Shown here: positions 11,201-23,633 of the stretch, piece after piece
Layout of the letters: every line of letters starts with the position of its first letter
Numbering within the stretch: position 1 is the first letter of the stretch
From: Agapanthus africanus
Taxonomy: Eukaryota; Streptophyta; Magnoliopsida; Asparagales; Amaryllidaceae
Assembly (NCBI GenBank): GCA_030015575.1
Contig: JASDDO010000001.1
Location: 321,255,595 to 321,319,594 of the forward strand
Length of the DNA stretch: 64,000 nt
Direction of reading: 5' to 3'
Notes under the pieces: model-generated
The model's database searches: none
The model's input: only the letters and a program-made list of their open reading frames with translations
What the model was told of the DNA's origin: nothing
Program-made: the position numbers and the translations under genes

Positions 11201-11528
11201 CAACGATGCTGCCAAAGAGGCTGTCTAGATCAAGAAGTTCATTACAGAACTTGGAGTGGTTCCATCCATTAAGCATCCAATACCTTTGTATTGCGATAAC
11301 AATGGAGCGGTAGCTTTAGCCAAGAAACCCAGGTCCCATCAGCGATCTAGGCATATTCTGAGGCGGTATCACCAGATCCGGGAGATACTTGATCGCCGGG
11401 AGATCGAGGTCAGGAGGGTTGACACGAAGAATAACACAGCGGATCAACTCACGAAGGCCATTCCCCAGATACAGTTTGAGAGACTCTTCGGGATGCTCGG
11501 TATGCGATACTACAGTAGCTGGCCCTAG
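8226..11528 (+). pseudogene. E2 gag-less pol: protease, integrase, reverse transcriptase, RNase H
   Basis: Three to four stretches of one copia pol. 8226-8933: remnant N-terminus, protease WVLDTGSGSHIC, pre-integrase finger. 8960-9268: integrase with HSDVCGP. 9407-11005: integrase end (NGVSERRNRT just upstream), hinge, RT with MDVKTAF and YVDD. 10971-11528: RNase H with DNNGAVAL. Damage seen: TGA plus a frameshift near 8931-8950, TGA at about 9266 before the second catalytic Asp, TAA near 9288, a frameshift near 10955, and TAG at 11226-11228 where E4 keeps Trp. gag is absent: only about 90 residues separate the ATG region (8259) from the protease motif, far too short for capsid plus zinc knuckle. 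It cannot make an active polyprotein. Confidence 0.92.
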
Positions 11529-11529
11529 T

Positions 11530-11542
11530 GCAAGTGGGAGAT
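11530..11542 (+). other. E2 polypurine tract
   Basis: CAAGTGGGAGAT lies directly before the 3' LTR start TGTTAG, the expected plus-strand primer of BARE-like elements. Confidence 0.85.
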
Positions 11543-13641
11543 TGTTAGTTGTATGTATGCCCTAGAGGCCAGTATTGTACAGATGATGTATATTATATTG
11601 GATGCTTGGACATATATAGAGATGACTTTCTTGCTCGATATGATAGTATGCTATCTGGTTGCTCTTTATCTTAACATATATACTAGTCTCTTTAAACTGT
11701 CTTATAGTTACATGTTGGTAAAGCCCTTAGAATGTGTACTTGACTACCTGGACTATGATGCAGATCATACTAGTGGGGACATGGTAGTCCATAAGTACAT
11801 CCTTCAAGGTCCCTATTCGTAGGTGTATCGAGATGGGGCATCGATATACCAGTATAGACTAGCATATACGCTTCTCGACCCATGAGATGGGCGATGGATG
11901 ATCCCATATCCATTAGTGTTTGACATCAGAGATGGTATACGGGTGCTCAGTGGAGACTGGGTACACTGGACGGACTCGCCGAGAACTCCCAGATGGTATT
12001 ATACCTCACGTCAGATGGCAGTTCTCAGGTGACACTTGTGCAGGTTAGTCTGTAGACCCGAGATCGTCATAGAGTCTTGTGTGATTCCCACTGTGCTTTG
12101 ATTTCCACCTTACCACGTCCATGAGGGCGTGCAAAACGGTGGTTTTTGGGTACAGTCCCGAGTCACATGGAGGCAATGAGCGATAGGAGGGGTTTCGTCT
12201 CTCCCGGTATTGGGGGTTGATGTTGCACTGTGCTCGATTGGCCGTAACAGGGAAGTCCCTAGCCAGGGCTGATTAGAGATTTACCGGTAAGTGTTACCAG
12301 TAGTTTCTCGACCCGTTATGAGCCTCACATCGGCACGACTTATCGGTTATTGGGGTCTGACGTTTACCACCCCTAGACTTGATATGCGACATATCAGACG
12401 AGGAGACCGGACTGTACGGGAAGTGTTGCCGATTGGCTCGACGGGAGTTGTAGCAGGTTCGCTTGTTCTCTTCTGATCGCTCAATACCCGGGTGGCCGTT
12501 ACGTTTAGCTGACCGCTTGCAGCTTGGGGGTGCTTGATATGATCATCACCTACTGCCGGCGTATTGACCAGTCTCAGAGTCCCACAATGGAGTTTCCTAG
12601 TCCAGGCGAAACGTTGTGGTGCGCCTATGCGATATGCGCATGGACCCGATTAAAATGCGCGTATAGGATACCGTATATTGATCGGGCGGCTTGCTTTTGG
12701 TAGGGGTCGTATGTGATATGGCCGGATTGATAAATCAAGTGTTGATTTATCATTTAACCATTAGATTCTCACTAGAAATCCTTTCTTGTTTCTATGGATG
12801 TATGGATGCATGTATGCATTCCTTTTTGATTCATGTACATATGGATGTACATATACACATACATACATACATACATACATCATGGTGGCTTATACAATGA
12901 GAATGGTGGCAATATAAGAATCACACCATGGTTATTATATGGATTTTTCATTGCTTTTGAATTAAAACAAAAAGGGAAAAGAAAAAGGGTTAAATGATAG
13001 AATGTTTCTACACTCTTCTTCACTTTACCATGCTCACCTACCTTTTAACCCATGGTTTATTTTCCTTTTGTGCTTTTAGCTCCATTGCAATAATATCTAT
13101 ATAATTAACCATGGTTTGAAATGAGAGATGGAAAATATATATACTTATATTTTCATTTTTCAAGAGAGAGAGTTTTTCTTCTCTTCTTCTAAAAGGCCAT
13201 CATCTTCATCAACCTCTCTCATTTGCTCTCTAGATTTTTGTAGTGAGCAATACAATCATCAAGTTAGGATTTTGAAGTGAGAAAGAGAACCACTCTACAC
13301 AAGTCTAGCCCACTTGTTTGGAGTGTTAGCTTGATTTCGTTCACTTGATCGGATAAAGTTGCAAGCTTGGACAAAGCGGACTCCGGGTGGATCATCGGTG
13401 ACCTCGAGGTGTTCAAGCGGAGCTCTTTCAAACCCCAAGTAGCCGAGGAGTCAAGCGTATGGAGCTACAAAGGTTGTACTCTCTAAACCCTCGCTTTTCT
13501 TTCATATGATGATGTGAAAAATTCGAAACCCTAATTTTTCTAGGATCGATTCTATGTTCGTTAACATAGCACCCAAAAAATTCATTCTTTGGTTCATGTG
13601 ATGGTTCCAAACCCTTCATGAGGTGCTAGGCTAACCTTTCA
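11543..13641 (+). repeat. E2 3' LTR, about 2.1 kb
   Basis: Starts TGTTAGTTGTATG then ATGCCCTAGAGGCC and ends about ...CTAACCTTTCA. The end matches the LTR ends of E4 and E9 (GTGCTAGG.. AACC). TATCC at 13642-13646 is the candidate target duplication. Small ORFs inside are not credible genes. Confidence 0.85.
12857..12880. repeat. (ACAT)n microsatellite in E2 LTR
   Basis: Six perfect ACAT units, flanked by looser ATGT/ACAT-rich DNA. Confidence 0.9.
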
Positions 13642-13767
13642 TATCCATACGAAATGACGGAGGGCTATGACTGGTTTTTGGTGAAAAACCTTTAACGTAA
13701 TAAACTTGATCTCGTTGAAGGAAACTGATAGCTTTTTATAAAAATATAGTGGCGAAAACGTTTTGCT

Positions 13768-13942
13768 AAAGAGGTCACTCCCGGTGAAGGGATCTCGGCT
13801 CTTTCCTCGTGGAATGAGGTGCAGGATATTCCAACTGAATACCGTGATGCAAAGCGACTTGTAATCGACTATATTAAAGTTATTACCCTGACGTAAACTT
13901 CTGCCCAAGGGGTCACTCCCGGTGAAGGGATCTCGGCCCTTG
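13768..13942 (-). other. E3 leader duplicated two-hairpin unit
   Basis: Outer stems AAAGAG/CTCTTT (13768-13773 with 13799-13804) and CAAGGG/CCCTTG (13906-13911 with 13937-13942), each enclosing TCCC/GGGA. The two tandem stems differ at two base pairs and both pairs are compensated. Confidence 0.7.
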
Positions 13943-14178
13943 CCTCGTCGAATAAGGTGCGGGATATTCTAACTGAATATCACTATGCAAAACAAAAGTA
14001 AACATCTTTGTAATAACTCCTTTTAAAATTTGTTCCAACAACATCAAATATAGGTTTGTTTTATCCTTGCATTGATAAGAATCAATGCAGTCCCATCAAT
14101 CAATCACACCAGAAAAGAACGAAAAAATAAAATGTACGTATATGCCATCTGCATTCGTCACTGGGTCCCGTCATCACC

Positions 14179-14199
14179 CGTTAGGTTACTTAACTAACG
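14179..14199 (-). other. E3 leader core hairpin CGTTAG/CTAACG
   Basis: Conserved six-pair stem; nearby CCCGT and ACGGG can close an outer stem that is CCCCG/CGGGG in E1. Confidence 0.6.
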
Positions 14200-14913
14200 A
14201 CAGAACGGGGGCTGGACTAGCGCGGGTGTAAAACATATACAACATCTAATAGTATATATACCAATATACAATAATCGCTCCAGGCGTGATAATATGCAAT
14301 ATTACAGAAAAGTAATAAGCATCACAGAACAATACAGATAATCTGGGATCCCCGGGTTTCACAGAGCCGCTACTGAAACCTGACGTTCCCCTGGTCGTAT
14401 GGATAGCCGTGCAATGAAACCTAGACCCCTACAGGTGCGGCAAGTAACCCGCCAAAACCTGAAGCGAGGTAGTCCCCACAACATAGTGAATGGAACACCC
14501 GGCACTTCACGGAATCCGGTAAATTGAGCACCCCTCCTTAAGTCAACCTGTATCCCCTACAAGTGCGGCGAATAGTCTGCCAATTCTAGAGTGAGGTCCC
14601 TCTGCCTCTCAAAACCATGAGATACGGACCCGTTGCCCTCCAGAACCCGGCTATCCGTGCACTCCTTCGCGGGATGAACATAGTACAGAAAATAAAATAT
14701 GTACAACGGGTACATCGACCTCGACCCGGTCGTGCCCCAAAAGAATATTATAGAAACAGGCAGTAACGGCAGTCCACGTGTTAGACGCTCGCCCCGCAAT
14801 ATCAAATGTACAAATAAATCCAAACTGCACTATCATTGCACCCTGCTATCCACCACGACATATCCGCAACATTACCGCACAACACAGAACATCAACGCGA
14901 ATGTCACGTTCGC

Positions 14914-14952
14914 AAGCCCGTCTAAAAGAACTATAGCAATCAGACGCGGTTT
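14914..14952 (-). other. E3 leader loop-conserved hairpin
   Basis: Stem AAGCC-CGTCT paired with AGACG-GGTTT (one bulge, one G-U) around a loop containing GCTATA on the RNA strand. Homologous to 33057-33095 (E6) and 50540-50578 (E7). Confidence 0.55.
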
Positions 14953-15161
14953 ACCGATCAAATGACATTATCGGTCGGAGATATAATGTAAATACTGCAT
15001 ACTAACAAATTTAAAATTTCGATCGACCAAATTTCCCGAAGTGGGCCCCGCGTACATCTGGTGTACAGTAACCAAATCTGGGACCAAAAGATATATACCA
15101 GAAACCATAATTTTCTCAGAAGAAACAACAGAAGAAATATTACCCTCTGAAGCTCCAATAT

Positions 15162-15210
15162 GGCCGCGGATCCGCGGCCAAAGCATGGCTTTGGCGGCGG
15201 TTCCGCGGCC
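15162..15210. repeat. GC-rich inverted repeat in E3 leader
   Basis: Arms of 23 bp starting GGCCGCGGATCCGC and ending GCGGTTCCGCGGCC, with 21 of 23 positions complementary by eye and a three-base loop after a CCAAAGC/GCTTTGG extension. The longest example of this motif here. Confidence 0.8.
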
Positions 15211-15405
15211 GTACGGACGAATCAGGGAATCAAATTTCTGGAGTTTTCTTCAAAAAACCTGCTTGTTTTTCTGTGATGCTTAAAATAATTTTTAGACCCT
15301 TTTAAAAATCAACAGAAACTTTAGTACAGAAAATTGTAGTTTCGGAAATTCCGTTCGATCGATCTTTTAGACGCGTTAGCACAAGTTAGTATAGCTTAAT
15401 GGTGA

Positions 15406-15418
15406 GGCTTTGATACCA
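15406..15418 (-). other. E3 primer-binding site
   Basis: Minus strand reads TGGTATCAAAGCC, the tRNA-iMet PBS with one mismatch, one base from the LTR end. Confidence 0.85.
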
Positions 15419-15419
15419 C

Positions 15420-17513
15420 TGTAAGTCCACGGTAGCGTCCCGGCAATCTAACAGACGCCAAATGCGGAACAAAAACTTTTTATAAACAGGCGCTATCGCG
15501 TACCGTAACCCGGATCTGCCATTAAAGCTAAACTAACAAACTACAAAGTGGGTAGAAGAGTTATACCGAACGATCCGAGTCCTTCGGTCTTTAACCATCA
15601 TCACACGCTTGTTGCGGCTGCTCAGATCTTCTCGATCTCCAGTCTTATCGTCCAGGTGGCACCACGTCGACGGATCTTTAAACGGGCTCCCGCCTCTGAA
15701 CCGAGGCAACTCGATCGTCAAGTTTGTTAAAAGAGACGACCAAGATGAAGTAGAGAATGAGTAGAACACTTTGTCTCGTTACGTCCAAGGCTATGGACGA
15801 ACGGTTAATGAAGTTGCCTTTTGGATCGATACGAAATGAGAAATGGAGTATATCAATTTCCATGAACCAAAATCCTTAATCTTTTCAAACAACAACCATG
15901 ATCCAAGAGTGGGGGGGAGGCCGGCCACTTATAGGAGAGGGAGGTGAGTGTAGGATACAAGAGAGTGACCATTAGCACTAAACCAAAAGAATGAGTCACA
16001 AGACACCTTGTATGAATGCATTAAATGATAACCAATGAACTTAAACCTAGTCACAAAAGCATTTAATGCAATAATCAATGCACTAATGACTCACCAAGAT
16101 GCATGAACCTAGTCACCACCTTCTAGAAGCTTCTACACTCATCCAAAGAAAAGATAAATCCGCATTTAACCGAATGTCAAATACGGCAGATAGAAAACTG
16201 GAAACTGGCAACTTCCAAAAGTGATCCTGAAACGAATTTCAGGATAACCCCGTATCAGTATAAACATACCCACATTTGTATTACGACCGAATACAAATGC
16301 AACTGAGACAAAGATATTATATCTACACAGCATAATACTCGGATACGGCTTAAACCAAAGCCGACCAGTATTATCTGCCCGAAAAACGACACGTGCGAAA
16401 ACGCACGTGCTTTTTCCGAACCGTGCCATATCACCATACGGCCTCTACAACGTTTCGCCCGAACTTGGGAAAGTGTCTGTAGGGAACTCTAATGACTCAT
16501 CAACACACTGGCACTGTGTATAACCCCTAGCACGTCAGAGGTACAAGCTGCACGTAACGTTTTGCCTATGTATTGATTGGAAGGGAAGCTGACGAGCGAA
16601 CTCATCTATAAGCCCTACTGAGCCTGACAGTGACAATGTATATACAGTCCGGTCCATTCGTCTAAAGAGTATCGCATATCGAGTCTAGGGGGTGGATAAA
16701 GTCAGACCCCTAATAACGCGATAAATCGAGTCGGCATGAAGCCCATCACCACCTGAGAAACTACTGATCCAAATCAGTAATTCTCCACTACCTCGGCCGA
16801 GGATTCCTAGTGATGGCCACCCGTGCACTGCGCAACATCAACCCCCAATACCGGGAGAGACGAATCCCCGACGATCCGCTCACTTGCCTCCAATGTGGCT
16901 CGGGACTGTACCCAACTAAAACCTGTTTGCACAACTCCTTTGAGCGTGGTAGGGTAGTAATCTAAGCACAGTGGGAACTCACATGAGACAAATGACGATC
17001 TCAGGTCGATGAACTAACCTGTACACATGTCACTAGGGAATTGCTATCTGACGATATGTATAATACCAACTAGCAGATTCCCGGCGAGTCCTGTCCAGTG
17101 TACTCATATCCTAATGAGCACCTGTATACATCTTAGGTGATCCAACTGACACCAGTGGCTTGTGAGACTGGCCACCGCCCCTCGTCGGGGTCTCGACTGT
17201 ATACACTAGTCTACTCTGGAGTATTGATGCCCTGTCTCGAAACTCCCACGACTAGGGACACTTAAAGGATGTGCTTACAGACCCCAGCTCCCACGTATAT
17301 GATCGCCATCATACTGCTGGTAGTCAAGCAAGAATCCTATGGGCTCTATCATCATGCAATAGTGAACTAAAGCATGTATACGATGATAAAGACAAACCAG
17401 ATAGCAAACTATCATCTCGAGCAAGACTGTCATATCGGTATAGGTCCTGCCTCAATCATTGCAATCACGTACCTGCGATCCAATAATTGACTTTGAGGGC
17501 ACTATCTCCAACA
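15420..17513 (-). repeat. E3 5' LTR, about 2.09 kb
   Basis: On the plus strand it begins TGTAAGTCC and ends CTATCTCCAACA, matching the LTR ends of E6 and E7. No gene recognised. Confidence 0.88.
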
Positions 17514-18127
17514 CTTTCATCATCGATAATTGCTGTCACTACATAAGAGAATTGCTACATCATGCTATGACTCTTAATTGTTCGGTACTGTCATATGACT
17601 CTTTGCATGATATACTTGCTATGTTCACATCAATTCGATATGTTGCATGATATACGGATATGCTCACATTTCTGATCCATGTTTGCATACATCATGCTTT
17701 ATGATATTACACATGGAGATGCTGTTTTCATGAGATTCTGGATTTGAGAACCATGGTTATATTTCACAGGAAAATATGTATTGTTTTAAAAACCCGCTTT
17801 ATCTTGATATTATATTTCGAGACGTCCACCATGTGTTTTCTCTATTCTGAGATTGGCATGTGAAACCCGATTTGAGGAGCGGTAGGCACCGTCAGCGGGT
17901 ACATGGTGGACCCGGTGAGGTACCCCGGGGCAAGAAAACTCGTATAGTTAGGCGGTGAGCCTGGCAGGGGAGCACTACCAACCGATGATAGTATTTGCAC
18001 TCGGCGGTTATCCGGAGGATACCGACCGGTGCGTAAGATGATATGGGCCGATCCGGACTGACGGAGCCCGTTTGCCGATCCGGACTGACGGAGCCCGAGA
18101 TATGAGGATTTATGTATCGATGTTGTA
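17514..18127. other. Spacer between E3 and E4 (unassigned)
   Basis: The only visible stretch outside the recognised elements. No ORF of note. The right half, rich in short GC words (CCGGAGGATACCGACC), resembles an LTR fragment of another plant retroelement, but I cannot assign it. Its right end, TTGTA (18123-18127), is the candidate target duplication of E4. Confidence 0.5.
18047..18097. repeat. 24-bp direct repeat, two copies
   Basis: Units 18047-18070 and 18074-18097 are identical (beginning GCCGATCCGGACTG), separated by three bases. Confidence 0.9.
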
Positions 18128-18686
18128 TGAGGGTTACCTAGCACCTACTGTAGTTATGGAAGCATCACACATGCCACTTTAAAAAATATAGAGGTACTTA
18201 GCAAACAAAGCAAAGATCTTTAACTAGAATACTAGGGTAACAACACTTGTATCTCATACTAAAACCATTCTATCACTAAGTGAAAGGAATACAACCTTTA
18301 TAGTCCTCTTGGTAGTGACTCCTTGGATCGTTGGCAGTTGGAAAAGCTTGCAAGTGAGCTCCTTTTTCCACGATGATCCACCCGAAGTCCACTTTGTCCA
18401 AGCTCCTAGCTTCACTTGATCAAAGAAGATGATGAAGCCAAACACTCTAAACTAATTGGCTAGATTAGAGTAGAATGAAGAGGTGGTTTGTTTTCTCTAA
18501 TCAAAACCCAATCTTTTTCATTAACTCACTTTCTTTTCAACTCAAGAGAGAAAGGAGGAAGAAGAAGATGAAGGCAAGCTTAAGAGCTCAAGATAATATG
18601 AAAAGATAATCAATAATGAGAATAGAAAGTGAGTTATTGATTAGAAAGTACATATAATGGCCTCTAGGGCATACATATATCCAACA
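18128..18686 (-). repeat. E4 3' LTR with large internal deletion
   Basis: Only 559 bp. The first about 510 bp match the start of the right-hand LTR (41618 onward) almost exactly; it then jumps at about 18639 to the terminal GCCTCTAGGGCATAC sequence and ends ATCCAACA. The matching right LTR is over 1.5 kb before it is interrupted, so more than 1 kb has been lost from this copy. Confidence 0.85.
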
Positions 18687-18701
18687 ATCTCCGACTTGCA
18701 C
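18687..18701 (-). other. E4 polypurine tract, one base altered
   Basis: RNA strand reads GTGCAAGTCGGAGAT; the usual GTGGGAG run carries a G-to-C change. Confidence 0.75.
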
Positions 18702-21700
18702 TAAGGCCAATTATTGGCGTATCTCATACCTAACATCTCAAAAAGTCGCTCATGCTGCGGCTGTGGAAGGGCCTTGGTGAGTGGATCCGCTGTGTTATTC
18801 TTTGTATCTACTCTCCGAATCTCGATCTCGTGGCAATCTACTATCTCCCAGATCAAATGATATCGCCTTAGGATGTGTCTGAACTTTTGATGGGACCTTG
18901 GTTTTTTGGCTAACGCCATAACCCCATTATTATCACAATATAATGATATTGGATTAACAATGGTTGGAACTACTCCTAGTTCCGCGATGAACTTTTTCAT
19001 CCAGACGGCTTCCTTGGCAGTATCGTTTGCAGCAATATACTCAGCTTCCATCGTGGAGTCTGCAACGGTATCCTGTTTGCAACTCTTCCAACTAACCGCC
19101 CCTCCATTGAGGGTAAATACAAACCCTGAGATAGATTTGCTGTCATCCTTATCACTTTGGAAGCTGGAATCGGTAAAGGCCTCCATTTGGAGATTGCCAT
19201 CACCATACACCAAGAACAATTCTTTAGTCCTTCGCAAGTACTTAAGAATGTTCTTCACTGCTATCCAATGTTTCTCCCCTGGGTTGGATTGATACCTGCT
19301 TACAACAGCTAGTGCATAAGCAACATCAGGGCGAGTACATAACATTGCATACATTATAGATCCTACGGCTGAAGCGTAGGGTATAATGCTCATGCGAGCT
19401 CTCTCTTTATCAGTCTTCGGACAGAAGTCCTTGGAGAGAATGATTCCATGACAAGCGGGCAAGGCACCATGCTTGGAATCTTCCATACTAAACCTTTTTA
19501 GGATGGTGTCTATGTACTTTGATTGGGACAATCCCAATAACCTCTTGGATCTATCTCTATAGATCCTTATGCCCAAAATGCACGAGGCATCACCCAGGTA
19601 CTTTATGGAGAACCTTTGTGATAAGATTAATTTGACCGATTGTAAAACAGGAATATCATTTCCTATCAGGAGAATGTCATCCACGTACAATACGAGGAAT
19701 GTGACAGTACTCCCTACAATCTACTTATAAATGCATGGTTCATCTATATTTTTGATAAAATCAAACTCTTTGATTGTATCATCAAAATAGATGTTCCATC
19801 TCTGTGAGGCCTGCTTTAATCCATAAATGGATTTAAGCAATCTACATGCTTTCCCGCTACTCCCACTGTTAATGAAGCCCTCTAGCTGATCCATAAAAAC
19901 GCATTCTTCTAAATCACCATTCAGAAATGCAGTTTTAACGTCCATCTGCCAGATTTCATAATCATAGTGAGCAGCAATAGCAAGCAGGATCCGAATGGAT
20001 TTAAGCATTGCTACTGGAGAGAAAGTTTCATCATAGTCCAATCCTGGTCTTTGACGAAAACCTTTCGCTACAAGCCTTGCTTTAAAGGTCTCTACCTGTC
20101 CATCTACACCAATCTTTCTCTTAAAGATCCATTTGCACCCAACGGGTTTTATCCCAGGAGGTGCAACGTCCAAAGTCCATACTTTGTTGGTGTACATGGA
20201 CTCCATTTCGGATCTCATGGCTTCCAGCCACTTCACAGAGTCACCACTCGTGATAGCTTGCTGAAAACTAGTAGGGTCATCATCATCCATGATGCAATCT
20301 TCTCTATCACCATCAATGAGAAACCCATAGTATCTCTCTGGTGGGCGAGAAGTTTTACTAGATCTTCGGAGCGGCTGAGGTTCTTGAAGTTCTACTGCAA
20401 CATCAGTTTCAACCAATTCGTCCTGAGTAATTTGTGTCTCTGGAACCTCTTCTAGTTCTACCGCATTGCCATCAGTACCGTCTGTAAAGATTTCATTTTC
20501 CAAAAATGTGGCATGCTGAGAAACAAACACCTTTTGTTCCTCTTTGTGGTAGAATAGATATCCATATGAATGTTTTGGATATCCCACAAATTTACACATG
20601 ACCGATCGTGTCTCAAGTTTGTCTGGATTCTGCTTTTTAACAAAAGCCTGACAACCTCAAATCCTAACTCTTTTAAGAGATGGTCTCTTTCCACTCCATA
20701 TCTCATATGGAGTGGTAGACACGGTCTTGGTTGGAACCCTGTTTAACAGATACATTGTTGTCTCCAATGCATGCCCCCAAAAGGAAAGCGGTAACTCAGC
20801 ATCACACATCATGGACCATACCATATCTAATAGGGTACGATTCCTCCGTTCTGACACATCGTTGTGCTATAGTGTGTAAGGAGGAGTGAGCTGAGAGAGA
20901 ATTCCATTCTCTTTTAAGAAGTCTGAAAACTCTGTACTTAAGTACTCTCCACCTCAATCTGATCGAAGTTTCTTGATGCTCAAACCTGTTTATTTTTCTA
21001 CTTCAAGTTTGTACTCCTTGAATTTCTCGAAAGCTTCGGATTTATGCTTTATCAAAAACACGTGTCCGAATCTTGAGAAATCATCAGTAAAAGTAATGAA
21101 GTATGAAAAACCGCTTCTAGCATATGTAGACATTGGTCCGCATACATCACTATGTATGAGGCTTAAGAGTTCTACAGCTCTTTCTCCGTGTCCAGTAAAT
21201 GGAGTTTTGGTCATTTTACTTTTGATACAAGACTGACAAGTTGCCTAAGATTTATATTCAAAAGGATTTAAATATCCATCTTTATGTAGCTTGCTTAGTC
21301 TTATTTCATTAATATGACCAAGTCTACAATACCAAAGAAAAGCTTCATTTATATCTGAAAGTTTTCTTTTATTAGTATGTTGTATATTGAAAACTGTGTG
21401 TTGGTTCAGGACGTAAATACCGTTATTTAATGTACCATACCCAATCAACTTTTGATTTAAGTTGATGTTCATAACATTATTCTGCAACACAAAATGATAT
21501 CCTTTATTGTCCAACAAAGAAACGGATATTATATTACATAGCATACTTGGTACAAAATAACACGGATTCAAAACCAATATACAATCCGAAGGCAAATCCA
21601 GATGATACTCTCCTACGGATACAGCATGTACATTGGAACCATTTCTAACCCGTAGAGTATGGTCTCCAGTCTTCAAAACTCTACTGTTTCTCAACCCCTG

Positions 21701-22640
21701 CACACAATTGCAGATGTGAAAACCAGAACCGGTATCTAATACCCAAGATGCAGAGTTAATTGAAAAACAGTTCTCAGTTACAAACACACCTAAAGAGGAA
21801 GCATCACCATGCTTCTTCTTCTTGAGATCAGCAAGATACACAGCACAGTTGCGTTTCCAATGTCCCGACTTGTGGCAGTAAAAACATTCTCCTTTTTCAC
21901 TTCCCGCGGCCCTAGATATTTCTTTCCCCTTCGCCTTTTTTACTCCACCTTTCTGTTTGATGGGTTTCTTCTTCTTCTTTCCCTTGGCCTTGGCTTTTGG
22001 GACAGAAGAGGAAGATGGCCCAGCAATCAGAGCGGGAGTCTTCGCTTGCTTAAGCGTGCTCTCTGCACTTCTCAATATATTGAGAAGTTCAGGCAATGAT
22101 TTCTCCAAATCGTTCATATTGAAGTTCACTATGAACGGAGCAAAGGCATGGGGAGAGACTGCAGAACAATATCCGTATATTGCTCATTATCCATCGTCCA
22201 TCCTAGTTCCTCGAGTTCTTTTAGAAGACCAATCATTTTCAAAACATGTTCTCCTACTGATGTACCAGGGGCCATTCACATCTGAAACAACTTCTAGATG
22301 CTTCGTATCGCAAAGTTCGAGACCGCTCTTCATACAACTCCTTTGTATGAAGAAAGATGGATTGAACATCCATCTTCTCGTGCTGTTTCTGATGGATACT
22401 GTCCATAGAAGCCAGCGCGAGGCATTTGGCCGTGTTACAATCAATATCCCATGTTTTTCGGATCTCCCTATCCGAAACAGATGATTCAGGTCCTGGGATG
22501 GGTGGGACTTTGGTTGTGAGGACATATGATATTTTATCATACGTGAGTGCAATGTTCAAGTTCCTCAACCATTCTTTATAGTTTAGTCCCGTCAGTATGT
22601 TTTTCTCTAGTAGAAGCTTAAGTCGTCATCGGTATCTGCT
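18701..22640 (-). pseudogene. E4 gag-pol relic (gag, protease, integrase, RT, RNase H)
   Basis: gag remains from about 22640 to 21900 with frameshifts in its first part (QKQHEKMD, LKELYEER-like and LNFNMNDLEKSLPELLN segments typical of Angela Gag), then zinc knuckle CFYCHKSGHWKRNC. From 22129 to the end the reading frame is one continuous phase broken only by stop codons. Protease WVLDTGSGFHIC; pre-integrase finger; integrase HSDVCGP; stops near 21245, 20990 and 20958 (Arg CGA to TGA in the DRGGEY motif), near 20870 (Gln CAG to TAG) and at 20657 (Trp to TGA); RT from 20599; stop at 19721; YVDD at about 19685; RNase H ending at 18701. Several stops are C-to-T type changes, as expected of methylated DNA. 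The only copy here with a recognisable gag. Confidence 0.92.
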
Positions 22641-23069
22641 ATTAGAAGAGAGAAAAGAATACACTCAGCGAAATGCTCTTGCAAAGAATTAGATTGGTTA
22701 TTATCTTATCTAATCGATGTCTCCCACTGCTTTTATCAAATTTTCATTCAAAACCTGAAAAGAAAACTAGCCAGGATTAATTACATTCTACAGTTTCGCT
22801 AACCGGTCAGCCAGGCCAGTGTCGGTACTTTGAGGGAGGTTCCCCGTGCTTTCGCACGGACCTAATTAAAATAAACCTCATTTTCCCAGAGGTCAAACCC
22901 ATTGACACCTTTCTAGACACCTACTGGATTAGCTAATTGCAAAATGCAAAACTCTCCTGGGAGTAACTCTTACTCACAGTGGGATCGGGATCCAACTATC
23001 ATATAGATGGTATGCAATCTCATTGCAAATTTCAACTCTTGAAACTCCCGATATAGTTTTTACCCTTAG

Positions 23070-23281
23070 ATGCTTATGACCCTGGCTATGGTCAAAATAT
23101 CACAAGCATTAGTCAAGTTCTACCCATCCTTTCGTGATTAATTAGGCCCACCCATATGACCATCGGCTATGGTCGACATAATCATGTGACTGTCCTAACT
23201 AATCGCATCATATGCGGTGTAGGAAGACATCACTTAGCTACCGTACACAATGCCTCGGCTATGGTCGACATACGTAGCACG
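23070..23281 (-). other. E4 leader three-hairpin array
   Basis: Inner motifs on the plus strand are GGCTATGGTC-centred: copy 1 CTGGC/GTCAA, copies 2 and 3 TCGGC/GTCGA, all with loop TATG. The change from T-A to C-G at the second stem pair is compensated. Outer stems: ATGCTT/AAGCAT plus TGA/TCA (23070-23109), CATATGA/TCATGTG (23153-23188, one G-U); the third is weaker. On the RNA strand one inner pair is an A-C mismatch. Confidence 0.65.
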
Positions 23282-23612
23282 AATACTAAGTACTCTGCTT
23301 CCTAAAATGATGGAGGGTTGCGGATGGTTTTTATGAAAACCTTTAACACTTTGAACTTGATCTCGTTATAGAATCAAAACAGTTTAGAAAAGGAGTGGCT
23401 TAAGCTCCGCATCTTTTGAAAACTTGCATTTTTCATAAAAAGGCCGAGTGGGTTTCAAATCAGATTCTGCAACATCTTTAGGTTTCTTTTACTTTACATT
23501 AATCTCATTAATGTAGTCCCATCATTTAAATTCCTAAGCCATCACAGAAAAGAAACGAAAATAGAACGTATACTTATACCATCCGCATTCGCCACAGTGT
23601 CCCGTTATGCAC

Positions 23613-23633
23613 CGTTAGGTTACTTAACTAACG
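23613..23633 (-). other. E4 leader core hairpin
   Basis: CGTTAG/CTAACG stem, extended here by one C-G pair on the outside. Confidence 0.65.

Larger units (their letters stand above)
6098..13641 (+). mobile_element. E2: Angela/BARE-type Ty1/copia element, interrupted by E1
   Basis: Plus-strand copia element. The visible part runs from within the leader (6098, where E1 inserted) through a gag-less degenerate pol to the 3' LTR end at about 13641. Its own 5' LTR and PBS must lie left of the window. It inserted into the leader of E3, whose sequence resumes at about 13642. Confidence 0.88.
13642..15405 (-). other. E3 leader, 5' part
   Basis: Non-coding, homologous to the leaders of E6 and E7. Contains the duplicated two-hairpin unit, core hairpin, loop-conserved hairpin, two copies of the hairpin domain (about 14420-14660) and a GC-rich inverted repeat. 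The three-hairpin array is not here; it would lie beyond the E2 insertion. Confidence 0.75.
13642..17513 (-). mobile_element. E3: copia element, 5' portion
   Basis: Minus-strand element of the second LTR subfamily (LTR start TGTTGGAGATAGTGCCC). Visible are its 5' LTR, PBS and the LTR-side part of its leader. The pol side was separated by the insertion of E2 and lies left of the window. Its outer right end at 17513 abuts the spacer; CTTTC (17514-17518) is the candidate target duplication. Confidence 0.85.
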
